Below are positions 8,801 to 16,782 of a stretch of 64,000 bases of DNA, piece after piece (the first letter of the stretch is position 1; each line of letters starts with the position of its first letter). The notes below the pieces were generated by a model. That model worked only from the letters and a program-made list of their open reading frames with translations, did no database searches and was not told the DNA's origin. Source of the stretch: DASRDZ01 sp035652335 (lineage in GTDB: Bacteria > Chloroflexota > Dormibacteria > Aeolococcales > Aeolococcaceae); contig DASRDZ010000013.1 in NCBI GenBank assembly GCA_035652335.1, positions 17,266-81,265 of the forward strand, written 5' to 3'. The translations under genes and the position numbers were made by a program.

Positions 8801-8902
8801 ACCGGCACCCTCGTCTACGACAACGTGCTCGGCTCGCCGGACACGCTGGCCAGCGGCACCGAGCCGCTCGGCGGCGGCAGCATCGTCATCCACAAGACCT
8901 GA
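5900..8902 (+). CDS. Large secreted protein: two long repeats, PKD domain, GGGWI C-terminal domain
   Basis: A 1000-aa protein. Residues 1-50 hold a basic stretch, a hydrophobic core (MVAVTAALVALPFAGAV) and a likely cleavage site after QANA, so it is exported. Residues about 56-396 and 397-740 are two homologous 341-aa units beginning ANLD(P/S)SVDSVSA, rich in Asn, Thr, Pro and paired Cys. A PKD-like domain (about 745-850: TPDPVAPSFTD, ITWGDTSPP, YTAAGVYTVTVTINDSDG) follows. Residues about 856-990 start FVTGGGWITSPPGAY and match the beta-rich C-terminal domain seen on many bacterial surface proteins. No enzyme motif is visible; adhesion or a surface layer is plausible. The ATG at 5900 has an AGAGG 12 nt upstream. 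I do not recognise the repeat family. Confidence 0.85.
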   Translation: MFVALSGNLASPHEASPRGWRGPRLLMVAVTAALVALPFAGAVQANASSPPASASELRTDGANLDPSVDSVSATTSLSALRFWQFTLGNNQSTALNGAQVAVDTTGPCSPSPCPSLTATNPSTSQPEFGFAFSNPSVGGNLANGPGNTPCPAPASTLETCPGVGATVAPISRMTVYTSPNPQSGVPTSMTTGYDASRSLGTTGGGGDAPFALTVRLNDVRYTNATNNNQIFVNTFSDNVDAGQPLTVTANGSPVLQCPQAPGQACWQQLQVNSEQVPQQGGGTVTCNSAGLYLQQAQDLTTYVLGAQENENATGCPTGKPGVSVTATSQPPLSSLTTPCDVSTDCTTTVTDPTLGSVRFSVGPGQVNGFGTFQETNWALQFFPVAPAPTPQPPVFQDQRLDTANLDSSVDSVSAAAPLAQLRAWQFQAFNPACSSPPAFPFCSNTPYLNGSTSLSGAQAGVDTTTTCPPGSCSGPSLTATNPSNGQPEFTFSYANPQNGGGTGNTPCPPPAPTATQETCPTGGTTLAPSATMGVFTSPNPQNGVPLTETTGYNSSRALGATAGNGDAPATLSVQLVDSRFAGSGFDNQVFAQTFNDNVDASSPPVLTGNGSPVPSCPQPPGTACVQHLQIQSQTLPGGAVCNSVDAAIDHAQLTTQYTLSFEENETNANGCPSGKPSARITAQSQPPPSQAMPCTDNGTVCAATLTDPTLGAVSFAVASGQVNSIQMIQQPEYVVQYMSAPQRGTLTLTVPAPNPVAVNTPDPVAPSFTDSIQGGDSYTCSITWGDTSPPVVIAWPVNNPPGGPATCVSGPGQTAPPSHVYTAAGVYTVTVTINDSDGSMASASVLAVVYDPNAGFVTGGGWITSPPGAYVPSPSLTGRANFGFVSQYHTGANVPDGQTEFQFQLAGFDFHSDAYQWLVVSGAKAQYKGTGEVNGTSGYSFMLTALDGALLGNGSPDGFRIKIWQTSTGTLVYDNVLGSPDTLASGTEPLGGGSIVIHKT
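6065..8119 (+). repeat. Tandem 341-aa protein repeat within the secreted protein gene
   Basis: Unit 1 covers about 6065-7087 and unit 2 about 7088-8119. Matching landmarks are ANLD-SVDSVSA, GAQ(V/A)(A/G)VDTT, SLTATNPS, TVYTSPNPQ/GVFTSPNPQ, GYDASRSLGTT/GYNSSRALGAT, FSDNVDA/FNDNVDA, GSPV-CPQ and DPTLG-V-F-V. Divergence is clear at DNA level, so the duplication is old. Confidence 0.8.
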
Positions 8903-8909
8903 GCGCAGC

Positions 8910-8931
8910 GGGCGGCCCACACGGGCCGCCC
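8910..8931 (+). terminator. GC-rich hairpin after the secreted protein gene
   Basis: A perfect 9-bp stem, GGGCGGCCC and GGGCCGCCC, around a 4-nt ACAC loop, starting 8 nt after the stop codon. It lacks a T-tract but is the only strong structure in the gap. Confidence 0.5.
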
Positions 8932-8953
8932 GGCCCGCTCCTCGGCCGAGCGG

Positions 8954-8959
8954 TAGACT
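8954..8959 (+). promoter_or_regulatory. -10 box upstream of the class II aldolase gene
   Basis: TAGACT, 36 nt upstream of the ATG at 8996. Unlike most promoters here it leaves room for a leader, and a GGAGAGA ribosome site lies about 9 nt before the start. Confidence 0.4.
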
Positions 8960-8995
8960 GCACGCCGTTCGCGGGTTCACGGAGAGACAGTCGCC

Positions 8996-9781
8996 ATGAC
9001 CGAGGTCGCCCAGCGCGAGCCGCGCCAGCTCGTGGTTCCCATGCCGCCTAGCTTCAGCTCGGTGGAGGAGGAGCGGCTGCATCGCAAGCAGCGCCTCGCC
9101 GCCGGCTTCCGGCTCTTCTCCAAGATGGGCTTCGACGAGGGCGTCGCCGGCCACATCACGGCGCGCGACCCGGAGCGGCTCGACCACTTCTGGGTCAACC
9201 CCTTCGGCATGCACTTCAGCCAGGTGCGGGTCAGCGACCTGATCCTGGTCAACAGCCAGGGGGATGTGGTCGAAGGCGACCGCAACGTCAACGCCGCCGC
9301 CTTCGCGATCCACTCGCAGGTGCACGAGGCGCGCCCCGACGTGGTCGCCGCCGCGCACGCGCACTCGGTGTACGGCAAGGCCTGGTCCTCGCTCGGCCGG
9401 CTGCTCGACCCGCTCACCCAGGATGCCTGCGCCTTCTACGAGGACCATGCGCTGCTCGCGGGCTACACCGGCGTGGTGCTCGACCTCGAAGAGGGGCGCC
9501 GCATCGCCAGGACGCTCGGCGACGGCAAGGCGATCATCCTGCAGAACCACGGCCTGCTCACCGTGGGCGGCTCGGTCGACGAGGCGGTCTGGTGGTTCGC
9601 CACCATGGAGCGCTCCTGCCAGGCGCAGCTGATGGCGGAGGCGGCGGGGACGCCGATCAGGATCGACCACGAGGCGGCCAAGCTCACCGAGTCGCAGGTC
9701 GGCTCGCGCATCGCCGGGTGGTTCAGCTTCCAGCCGCTCTGGGACCGCATCACCCGCGAGCAGCCCGACCTGCTCGACTGA
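8996..9781 (+). CDS. Class II aldolase/adducin family protein
   Basis: A 261-aa protein with one class II aldolase domain. Zn ligands are visible as HSQVHEARPDVVAAAHAH (the HxH pair of the fuculose-phosphate aldolase type) and the later QNHGLLTVG histidine. FSKMGFDEGVAGHITARDP is the substrate-phosphate loop. Family members cleave sugar phosphates or act as decarboxylase-like enzymes; many of this longer adducin-like subgroup have no assigned substrate. It lies 43 nt upstream of an acyl-CoA synthetase on the same strand, so the two may be co-transcribed, but no pathway follows from that. Confidence 0.85.
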   Translation: MTEVAQREPRQLVVPMPPSFSSVEEERLHRKQRLAAGFRLFSKMGFDEGVAGHITARDPERLDHFWVNPFGMHFSQVRVSDLILVNSQGDVVEGDRNVNAAAFAIHSQVHEARPDVVAAAHAHSVYGKAWSSLGRLLDPLTQDACAFYEDHALLAGYTGVVLDLEEGRRIARTLGDGKAIILQNHGLLTVGGSVDEAVWWFATMERSCQAQLMAEAAGTPIRIDHEAAKLTESQVGSRIAGWFSFQPLWDRITREQPDLLD

Positions 9782-9824
9782 GCCCGCCGCCGTGGCCGCG
9801 GTGGGCCGGCTCGCCCGGCCCTAG

Positions 9825-11327
9825 ATGCAGACGCTCCCCGAGCTGATCCGCTGGCGGGCCCGTCGGCATCCCGACCTGCCCGCCATGAGCGAACCCGGTC
9901 GCACCCTCACCTGGCGCGAGCTCGACGCCGGCACCACCGCGCTGGCCAACGGCCTGCGCACCCTCGGTGTGCAGCCCGGCGACCGCGTGGCCATCCTCGA
10001 CAAGAACTCGGTGGCCTACCTGGAGCTGATGCTCGCGGTGGCCAAGCTGGGCGCGGTGAGCGCGCCGGTCAACTGGCGGCTGGCTCCGCCTGAGGTTCGC
10101 GTGGTGGTGGACGAGTCGCAGGCACCCCTCTGCGTCGCGGGCGACGAGTTCGCGGGACATGTCGAGGGCGTCGCCGCGCGCGTGCTGCGCTTCGACGAGG
10201 TGCCGAGAGCGCCGGGCCCGGACCCGTATGGCGACACCGATTCCGGCGCCGTCGTCTGGCAGCTCTACACCAGCGGCACCACGGGCATCCCCAAGGGCGC
10301 GATGCTCACCCACGACAACCTCTACGCGGGCTGGCCGAGCATCCTGCTGGAGTGCCCCGAGATGCGCGAGGGGAGCCGCGCCCTGGTGGCGATGCCGATG
10401 TACCACATCGGCGGGTGCGGCTGGGCCGGCGCCGCGCTGTACGCCGGCTCGACGCTCGTCGTGGTGCGTGAGATCGTGCCGCAGCATCTGCTGCAGACCA
10501 TCGTCGACGAGCGCGTCGAGTGCGGCTTCCTGGTTCCCGCAGTGCTGCTCTTCCTCTCGCAGCTCCCCGGCGTGGAGAGCGCCGACTTCTCCAACCTCCG
10601 CCGCATCCTCTATGGCGCCTCGCCGATTACCCCCGAGCTGCTCACCCGGTGCATCGACCTCTTCAAGTGTGAGTTCACCCAGGTCTACGGACTGACCGAG
10701 ACCACCGGCGCCATCAGCGCCCTGCAGCACCGCGACCACCATGGCGAGCTGCTGCTGTCCTGCGGACGTCCCATGCTGGGCACGCGCGTCCGCGTCGTCG
10801 ACCTCGACGGCAACGACCTGCCGGCGGGCGAGGTCGGCGAGCTGCTCATCGCCGGAAAGCAGCTCATGCGCGGCTACCACAACCGGCCGGACGACACCGC
10901 GGCGGTGATCCGGGACGGCTGGTTCCACAGCGGCGACGCCGCGACGCTCGACGCGGACGGCTACATCTTCATCCGCGACCGCATCAAGGACATGATCGTG
11001 AGCGGCGGTGAGAACGTGTACCCGATCGAGGTGGAGTCGGTGATCGCCGAGCACCCGGCGGTCGCCGACGTCGCCGTCATCGGCGTCCCCGACCACCGCT
11101 GGGGCGAGACCGTCAAGGCCGTCGTCCTCTTGCGTGAGGGCGCAACCCTGGAGGAGGCCGAGCTGATCGCCTTCTGCCGTCCGCGGCTGGCCGGCTTCAA
11201 GTGCCCGACCAGCCTCGACGTGGTGGCCTCGATCCCACGCAACCCGACCGGCAAGATCCTCAAGCGGGAGCTGCGCGAGCCGTACTGGCGGGGACAGGAG
11301 CGGAGGGTGGCCGGCTCGGGCGTTTAG
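9825..11327 (+). CDS. AMP-dependent acyl-CoA synthetase (ligase)
   Basis: A 500-aa ANL-superfamily enzyme that activates a carboxylic acid as acyl-AMP and transfers it to CoA. Motifs in order: YTSGTTGIPKGAMLTH (P-loop A3, about residue 145), YGLTETTG (A5), HSGD (A7, near 370), and RIKDMIVSGGENVYP with the hinge Asp/Arg (A8). The catalytic Lys is in NPTGKILKRELRE near the C-terminus. Closest in style to long/medium-chain fatty-acid and 4-coumarate-type ligases; the chain length cannot be told. It may be co-transcribed with the aldolase upstream. Confidence 0.92.
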   Translation: MQTLPELIRWRARRHPDLPAMSEPGRTLTWRELDAGTTALANGLRTLGVQPGDRVAILDKNSVAYLELMLAVAKLGAVSAPVNWRLAPPEVRVVVDESQAPLCVAGDEFAGHVEGVAARVLRFDEVPRAPGPDPYGDTDSGAVVWQLYTSGTTGIPKGAMLTHDNLYAGWPSILLECPEMREGSRALVAMPMYHIGGCGWAGAALYAGSTLVVVREIVPQHLLQTIVDERVECGFLVPAVLLFLSQLPGVESADFSNLRRILYGASPITPELLTRCIDLFKCEFTQVYGLTETTGAISALQHRDHHGELLLSCGRPMLGTRVRVVDLDGNDLPAGEVGELLIAGKQLMRGYHNRPDDTAAVIRDGWFHSGDAATLDADGYIFIRDRIKDMIVSGGENVYPIEVESVIAEHPAVADVAVIGVPDHRWGETVKAVVLLREGATLEEAELIAFCRPRLAGFKCPTSLDVVASIPRNPTGKILKRELREPYWRGQERRVAGSGV

Positions 11328-11374
11328 CCCCGGCGCAAACGCGCGGCGATGCCCACAAATCGCTCGAAGCGCCG

Positions 11375-11380
11375 TACTCT
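11375..11380 (+). promoter_or_regulatory. -10 box of the DUF1003-like gene
   Basis: TACTCT, seven nt before the ATG at 11388, with no Shine-Dalgarno sequence; leaderless geometry. Confidence 0.4.
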
Positions 11381-11387
11381 CCGCGGC

Positions 11388-11837
11388 ATGAGCACCTTCG
11401 AGCACATCCCGCACCCCTGGGTCCACCAGCGCAAGCATGAGGGGCCGGTCAAGGTCGAGGACCAGCGCGTCGGCTTCGGAGCCAAGCTCGGCGCGCACAT
11501 CACCGCCGTCGTCGGCACCATGGCGACCGCGCTGGGCTTCGCCATCCTGGCGCTGATCAGCCTCCCCTCGGCGATCAAGAGCGGAGACGTGATCATCATC
11601 GTCGCCTGGATCGCCCAGACCTTCCTGCAGCTCGTGCTGCTGCCGATCATCATCGTCGGCCAGAACGTCCAGGGCATGGCCGCCGACAAGCGGGCGACGC
11701 AGACCTACCAGGACGCCGAGGCCATCCTCCACGAGTGCCTGCAGCTCCAGGCGCACCTGATGGAGCAGGACAAGGTGCTGCAGGACCTCATCGCCCACGT
11801 CAAGCCTGGCGCGAGCGGAGCGCCGGCGACCGCCTAG
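11388..11837 (+). CDS. Small two-TM membrane protein, DUF1003-like
   Basis: A 149-aa protein with a short soluble N-terminus, two TM helices (ITAVVGTMATALGFAILALI and IIIVAWIAQTFLQLVLLPII), then VGQNVQGMAADKRATQTYQDAEAI and a helical tail. The two-TM hairpin followed by a Q(N)xQxxAxDKR-type segment resembles DUF1003 proteins, whose function is unknown. The ATG at 11388 is set by the -10 box at 11375. Its stop codon interlocks with that of the convergent protease gene in a shared CTAG at 11834-11837. Confidence 0.75.
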   Translation: MSTFEHIPHPWVHQRKHEGPVKVEDQRVGFGAKLGAHITAVVGTMATALGFAILALISLPSAIKSGDVIIIVAWIAQTFLQLVLLPIIIVGQNVQGMAADKRATQTYQDAEAILHECLQLQAHLMEQDKVLQDLIAHVKPGASGAPATA

Positions 11838-13066
11838 CTGGAGCTCGGCCGGTCGGTCAGCGTCGCCGACAGGTGGATGACGTTGCTGCCGCGCTTCACC
11901 GTGAAGTCGACGGTGTCGCCGACCTTGTGCTGCTGGATCAGGCCGCCCAGGGTGGCGCCGTTGTCGATGGTCACCCCGCCCACCGCCTGCAGGATGTCGT
12001 TCTTCTGGAAGCCCGCCTTGGCGGCCGGCGAGCCGGCGGTGACGTCGCGGATCAGCACGCCGGGCCCGTCGAAGCCGACGCCCGCCTCGACCGCCTCGAT
12101 GCTGGTGAGGTAGGACACCCCCAGGAAGGGATGCTGGATGCTCTCGTGCCCGATCAGCGAGCGGGCCACCTGCTGCGCCAGGTTGGAGGGGATGCTGTAG
12201 CCGATGTTGTTGCTGTTGCCGGCCACGGCGACGTTGACGCCGACCACCCGCCCGTCGGTGTCGGCCAGCGGACCGCCGCTGTTGCCGCGGTTGATCGACG
12301 CGTCCGTCTGCAGGACGTCCTGCAGGTTCTCGGTCTGGCCGCCGATGTCGGAGCCCGCGGTGATGGTGCGGTGCAGCGCGCTGACCACACCCTGGGTCAC
12401 CGAGCCCTCGTTGCCGAGCGGGCTGCCGATGGCGACGACCGCCTGGCCCACCTGCAGCTTCGAGGAGTCGCCGAACGTCGCCACGGGCAGTGAGCCGTCG
12501 GGCACGCTGACCACGGCGAGGTCGTCGAAGCTGTCGGTGCCGACCACGGTCGCGGTGAGGTTGCGCCCACCGGGCATGACCACGTGCAGGTCGGTGGCCC
12601 CGGCGACGACGTGGTTGTTGGTGAGCAGGTAGGAGAGGCTGCCCTCGTGGCCGATGACGAAGCCGCTGCCCAGCGCGTCGCCGCTCGGCTCCCTGGCGAT
12701 GATCGTGCCCACCGCCGGGCCGAGCTGCTGGGCGACGCTCACCGCGTTGCCTGCGCCCGACTGCTTCGCCGGCGTGTCGTCGACCAGCATGGTGGCGGTG
12801 TGGCCGTCGTCGGCACGGGTGAAGAGGACGGTGCCGACCGTCCCCGCGGCGAGGCCGACGGCCAGCATCCCGGCGCTCATCAGGAGGGCGGGACGGCGCC
12901 GCGCCGGGGTGGCCGGAGTGGCCGCCTCGGACGCCGCGAGTGGCGCGGGCGTCCAGGTCGGAGGCGCGCCCGGCGGCGTCCAGGCGGTGGGCGCCACCGG
13001 CTCGCGGTGGGTCCAGGGTGCCGCGGGGTCGCCGGGGTCTGGCGTGGGGGCGGAGGTCTCCGTCAT
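11834..13066 (-). CDS. Membrane-anchored trypsin-like serine protease with PDZ domain (HtrA/DegP type)
   Basis: A 410-aa protein. A Pro/Thr-rich cytoplasmic N-terminus (about 1-55) is followed by one TM helix (LLMSAGMLAVGLAAGTVGTV, about 60-80), a chymotrypsin-like domain and a C-terminal PDZ domain (about 310-405). The triad is visible as H152 (TNNHVV), D182 (DDLAVV) and S263 (RGNSGGPL). It would face the cell exterior and degrade or sense misfolded envelope proteins. It is divergent from the PLD-like gene, with 75 bp between them. The ATG at 13066 precedes MTETSAPTPDPG; no strong ribosome site is seen, and a TACGGT lies 14 nt upstream. Confidence 0.92.
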   Translation of the reverse strand: MTETSAPTPDPGDPAAPWTHREPVAPTAWTPPGAPPTWTPAPLAASEAATPATPARRRPALLMSAGMLAVGLAAGTVGTVLFTRADDGHTATMLVDDTPAKQSGAGNAVSVAQQLGPAVGTIIAREPSGDALGSGFVIGHEGSLSYLLTNNHVVAGATDLHVVMPGGRNLTATVVGTDSFDDLAVVSVPDGSLPVATFGDSSKLQVGQAVVAIGSPLGNEGSVTQGVVSALHRTITAGSDIGGQTENLQDVLQTDASINRGNSGGPLADTDGRVVGVNVAVAGNSNNIGYSIPSNLAQQVARSLIGHESIQHPFLGVSYLTSIEAVEAGVGFDGPGVLIRDVTAGSPAAKAGFQKNDILQAVGGVTIDNGATLGGLIQQHKVGDTVDFTVKRGSNVIHLSATLTDRPSSS

Positions 13067-13141
13067 CTCGTCGTCGGGCACCGTAGTGGGGCACGATAAG
13101 GCTTCCGTAAAACAGGGGCGTCGGACGGGGAGGGTCTGCGC

Positions 13142-14146
13142 GTGGCTCGCTGCGTGCTCGCGCTGGGGCCGGATTGCGCCGGGACGGTGCTCTCCGAGCT
13201 CGTCGCCGGAGCGCGGTCGCGGCTCGACGCCGCGGTCTACGAGGTGGGCCCGTCGTACGCGGTGCAGCTCGTCCGCGCCGCCGCGCGCGGGGTGCGGGTC
13301 CGCCTGCTGCTCGACGCCCACGCCGGTGCCAACTCCACGTCGACGCGCCTGGTCCACGGCGGTGGCGTCGCCTGCCGCGTCCTCGGCGGTCACCCGGGCG
13401 TCGAGGCGCACTGGAAGGTGCTGATCGCCGACGGCGCCAGGCTGGCGGTGGGTAGCGGCAACCTGCTCCACCGCGACGCGCCGGCGCCCGGGCAGCCCGG
13501 GACGCGCGAGTGGTGGGTGGCGGTCTCGGGCGCGCCGCGGCTGCTGCGCACGGCGGCGGACCTGGTCGACACCGCCTGGGCCGAGGCGACCGACCCACCG
13601 CTGGCCTGGCGCCGTGCCGCGGTCGCGGCCCCCGCGCCGCCGCCGGTTGGTGTGCCGCAGCCCGCCGTGCCGCCGCTCCACCTCGACGTGCCTGCCCGCG
13701 CCCTGCACCTCGCCGCAGGTGGAGAGGAGGTGGCCGCGCTGCTCGCCGAGCGGATCGCCGCCGCCCGCCGGCGGGTGCTGGTCACCGTGCCGTACGTCCA
13801 CTCCGGCGTCCCCGCGGTGCGGGCCCTCCTCGACGCCCTGGTGGCGGCGGCCCGGCGCGGGGCGACGGTGCGGGTGCTCCTGGGCACCCCGCCCGAGCCC
13901 GCCGCGGCCGAGGCGGTTCGCGCCATTCCTCTCATCTCCGTGCGGGTGATGGACCCCGCCCGCTCCACCACCGGGCACGCCAAGGGCCTGGTCGCCGACG
14001 GCGTGGCGGTGGCCGGCTCGGCCAACTGGAGCGGCGCCGGGCTGGGCGGCAACCGCGAGGCGGCGCTGAGCCTCGACGACGCGCGCGCCGCCGGCTGGTT
14101 CGCGGCGGCGCTGTCCCGGGACTGGGAGGCCTCCTCACCTCTCTGA
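13142..14146 (+). CDS. Phospholipase D-like (HKD) domain protein
   Basis: A 334-aa protein with two HKD motifs: H90-x-K92-x4-D97 (HWKVLIAD) and H279-x-K281-x4-D286 (HAKGLVAD), each followed by a GSGN/GSAN turn. Two motifs form one active site, as in cardiolipin synthases, PLDs and some nucleases. There is no signal peptide or TM helix, so it is probably cytoplasmic. The substrate, phospholipid or nucleic acid, is undetermined. The GTG at 13142 follows GGGGAGGG by about 9 nt. It lies 76 bp upstream of lon but probably has a separate promoter. Confidence 0.85.
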   Translation: MARCVLALGPDCAGTVLSELVAGARSRLDAAVYEVGPSYAVQLVRAAARGVRVRLLLDAHAGANSTSTRLVHGGGVACRVLGGHPGVEAHWKVLIADGARLAVGSGNLLHRDAPAPGQPGTREWWVAVSGAPRLLRTAADLVDTAWAEATDPPLAWRRAAVAAPAPPPVGVPQPAVPPLHLDVPARALHLAAGGEEVAALLAERIAAARRRVLVTVPYVHSGVPAVRALLDALVAAARRGATVRVLLGTPPEPAAAEAVRAIPLISVRVMDPARSTTGHAKGLVADGVAVAGSANWSGAGLGGNREAALSLDDARAAGWFAAALSRDWEASSPL

Positions 14147-14178
14147 GTCCCTTGGCGTTTGGGCCGCCGGGCGGGGGG

Positions 14179-14184
14179 TATGCT
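14179..14184 (+). promoter_or_regulatory. -10 box of lon
   Basis: TATGCT within GTATGCTCGCCAG, a near match to the GTATACTCGCC at ileS and inside priA. It lies 38 nt before the lon ATG, which has its own GGAG ribosome site near 14206. No HAIR/HspR-like heat-shock operator is evident. Confidence 0.45.
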
Positions 14185-14222
14185 CGCCAGCACCACATCC
14201 CCTACCGGAGACCGCTTCACCC

Positions 14223-16778
14223 ATGGATCTGCGCGACCAGGTTCGCGCCGGCGAGGACGACGACAGCGCCATCGAGACGCTGCCGCTGGTCCCGCTGCGC
14301 GAGAACGTGGTCTTTCCCCACCAGCTCGCCCCCCTCGGCGCGGGCCGTCCCCGCAGCGTCGCCGCTCTCGAAGCCGCCGTGCAGGGGGACGGGCGCGTCG
14401 TTCTCGCCGTCCAGCGCAGCGCCGAGGTGGACGACGTCGGCATCGCCGACATCCACCCCGTCGCAGTTGTGGCCACAGTCGGCGCATTCCGGAAGCTGCC
14501 CACCGGCGGCGCCCAGGCGCTCGTCGAGGGCCAGCGCCGCGTCCTGATCCGCAGCTTCGACAGCGACGGCGACCGCTGGTCGGCCACCGTCGCCACCATT
14601 CCCGAGCCCTTCGAGTCGACGGCGCAGAACGACGCCCTGGTGGGCACCGTCAAGTCGCTCTTCGGCGAGTACGTCGGAGCCGGCGCCGCGGTCGCGCCCG
14701 AGCTGGTGGTGGCCCTGACGCGCAGCACCGAGCCCGCGCGCGTCGCCGACATGGCCGCCGCCGCCCCCGACATCGCCGTCGCCGACAAGATGAGCCTGCT
14801 CCAGGATCTCGACATCGCCTCGCGGCTGCGCACGCTGGTCCCGCTGCTGGCCAAGCAGGTCGAGGTGGCCCAGCTGCGCAGCAAGATCCAGGAGGACGTC
14901 CAGAAGACGATCAACAAGGGCCAGCGCGAGGCCATCCTCCGCGAGCAGCTCCGCGCCATCAAGAAGGAGCTCGCCGAGCTGGAGGGCTCCGCGGAGGGCG
15001 AGGAGGAGGATCTGGCCACCCGTGTCGAGAACGCGGGCATGCCCGAGGCGGTGAAGCAGCGCGCCCTCAAGGAGGTGTCGCGCCTGGAGCAGATCCCCAG
15101 CGCCTCGCCCGAGCTGGGCATGGTGCGCACCTACGTCGACTGGCTGCTCGACCTGCCCTGGGGCGACCCCCCGCCCGAGAGCGTCGACATCCTGCGCGCC
15201 AAGCAGATCCTCGACGAGGACCACTATGGGCTGCCCAAGGTGAAGGACCGCATCCTGGAGTGGCTGGCCGTGCGCCAGCGCGCCCAGCAGAAGCTGGAGC
15301 AGAAGGCCGCCCAGGAGGCCGCCGCCGAGGCGCAGGCGTCGGCCGGCGCGCCGGCCGCCTCGGACGCGCCGAGCACCGGTGAGCCGCACGTCGAGGACCC
15401 GCGCCCGCCGCGCACCCTGCAGACGCCCATCCTCTGCCTGGTGGGGCCGCCCGGCGTCGGCAAGACGTCGCTGGGCCGCTCGATTGCGCGGGCCCTGAAT
15501 CGCAAGTTCGTCCGCCTGTCGCTGGGCGGCATCCGTGACGAGGCGGAGATCCGCGGCCACCGGCGCACCTACATCGGGGCCCTGCCCGGCCGCATCGTGC
15601 AGTCGATGAAGCAGGCGGGCACCCGCAACCCGGTGATCATGCTCGACGAGGTCGACAAGGTCGGCGCCGACTTCCGCGGCGATCCCTCGGCGGCGTTGCT
15701 GGAGGTCCTCGACCCCGAGCAGAACCGCGAGTTCAGCGACCACTACCTGGAGGTCCCCTACGACCTCTCCCAGGTGCTCTTCATCACCACCGCCAACGTC
15801 GCCGAGACGATCAGCCCGCCGCTGCGCGACCGCATGGAGATCATCCGCATCAGCGGCTACACCGAGGCGGAGAAGCTGGGCATCGCCGAGCAGCACCTGG
15901 TGCGCCGGCAGCGCGAGCAGCACGGCCTCGAGGAGTCCGAGCTGCAGATCACCGAGGCCGCGCTGGTCGACATGATCCGCGGCTGGACGCGGGAGGCGGG
16001 TGTCCGCCAGCTCGACCGCACCATCGCCCAGGTGGCGCGCAAGGTGCCGCGCAAGCTGGCCGAGTCGCCCGGCGAGCTGAGCGGCGTGGTGGTCGACACC
16101 GCCGACCTTCCCGAGTACCTCGGCCCGCAGCGCTTCGAGTTCGGCGAGGCCGAGGCGGAGGACCAGGTGGGCGCCGTGACCGGCGTGGTCGTGAGCGACG
16201 TCGGCGGTGACATCGTCACCGTCGAGGCGCTGGCCATCGAGGGCAAGAACGAGCTGCAGCTCACCGGCCAGCTCGGCTCGGTGATGGAGGAGTCGGCGCG
16301 CGCCGCGCTCTCGTGGGCGCGGGTGCACGCCGAGGACTTCGGTGCGCCCAAGGGGTTCTTCGACACCCACGGCGTGCACGTGCACGTCCCCGCCGGCGCC
16401 ATCCCCAAGGACGGTCCGTCGGCCGGCGTGACCATGACCACGGCGCTGGTGTCGGTGGCCTCGGGCCGCGCGGTGCGGCGCGACGTGGCCATGACCGGCG
16501 AGGTGACCTTGCGCGGGCGCGTCCTGCCCATCGGCGGCGTCAAGGACAAGCTGCTCGCCGCCCACCGCGCGGGCATCACCACCTTCGTGCTGCCGCGCAA
16601 GAACGTGCGCGACCTCGACGAGGTCGACCGCGAGGTGCTGGAGAAGATCGAGGTGGTGCCCGTCGACAACGTCGCCGAGGTCCTGGAGCGCGCCCTGCTG
16701 CCGGTGGGCGGCTCGCGCGCCGGGGCCCGCGACCGGCGGGTCGGGTTCATGGTCGCCGCGGCCGCGGTCACGGACTGA
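14223..16778 (+). CDS. lon: ATP-dependent protease La (Lon)
   Basis: An 851-aa LonA protease, slightly longer than the roughly 780-810 aa norm. The N-terminal substrate domain (about 12-200) and helical segment are followed by an Ala/Gln-rich linker (about 355-395) that accounts for the extra length. The AAA+ module has Walker A GPPGVGKTS and Walker B VIMLDEVDK, and the protease domain has S733 (KDGPSAG) and K776 (GGVKDK). The enzyme unfolds and degrades damaged and regulatory proteins in the cytoplasm. The C-terminus carries a short Arg/Gly-rich tail. The next gene starts 4 nt after its stop. Confidence 0.97.
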   Translation: MDLRDQVRAGEDDDSAIETLPLVPLRENVVFPHQLAPLGAGRPRSVAALEAAVQGDGRVVLAVQRSAEVDDVGIADIHPVAVVATVGAFRKLPTGGAQALVEGQRRVLIRSFDSDGDRWSATVATIPEPFESTAQNDALVGTVKSLFGEYVGAGAAVAPELVVALTRSTEPARVADMAAAAPDIAVADKMSLLQDLDIASRLRTLVPLLAKQVEVAQLRSKIQEDVQKTINKGQREAILREQLRAIKKELAELEGSAEGEEEDLATRVENAGMPEAVKQRALKEVSRLEQIPSASPELGMVRTYVDWLLDLPWGDPPPESVDILRAKQILDEDHYGLPKVKDRILEWLAVRQRAQQKLEQKAAQEAAAEAQASAGAPAASDAPSTGEPHVEDPRPPRTLQTPILCLVGPPGVGKTSLGRSIARALNRKFVRLSLGGIRDEAEIRGHRRTYIGALPGRIVQSMKQAGTRNPVIMLDEVDKVGADFRGDPSAALLEVLDPEQNREFSDHYLEVPYDLSQVLFITTANVAETISPPLRDRMEIIRISGYTEAEKLGIAEQHLVRRQREQHGLEESELQITEAALVDMIRGWTREAGVRQLDRTIAQVARKVPRKLAESPGELSGVVVDTADLPEYLGPQRFEFGEAEAEDQVGAVTGVVVSDVGGDIVTVEALAIEGKNELQLTGQLGSVMEESARAALSWARVHAEDFGAPKGFFDTHGVHVHVPAGAIPKDGPSAGVTMTTALVSVASGRAVRRDVAMTGEVTLRGRVLPIGGVKDKLLAAHRAGITTFVLPRKNVRDLDEVDREVLEKIEVVPVDNVAEVLERALLPVGGSRAGARDRRVGFMVAAAAVTD

Positions 16779-16782
16779 GTCG

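Noticed and set aside
9750..13598. A minus-strand open frame of about 1280 codons across the aldolase, acyl-CoA synthetase and 11388 genes.
   Set aside because: It is antisense to well-supported genes, and the translation is low-complexity Arg/Ala/His/Gly without motifs; long antisense frames are expected at 70 % GC.
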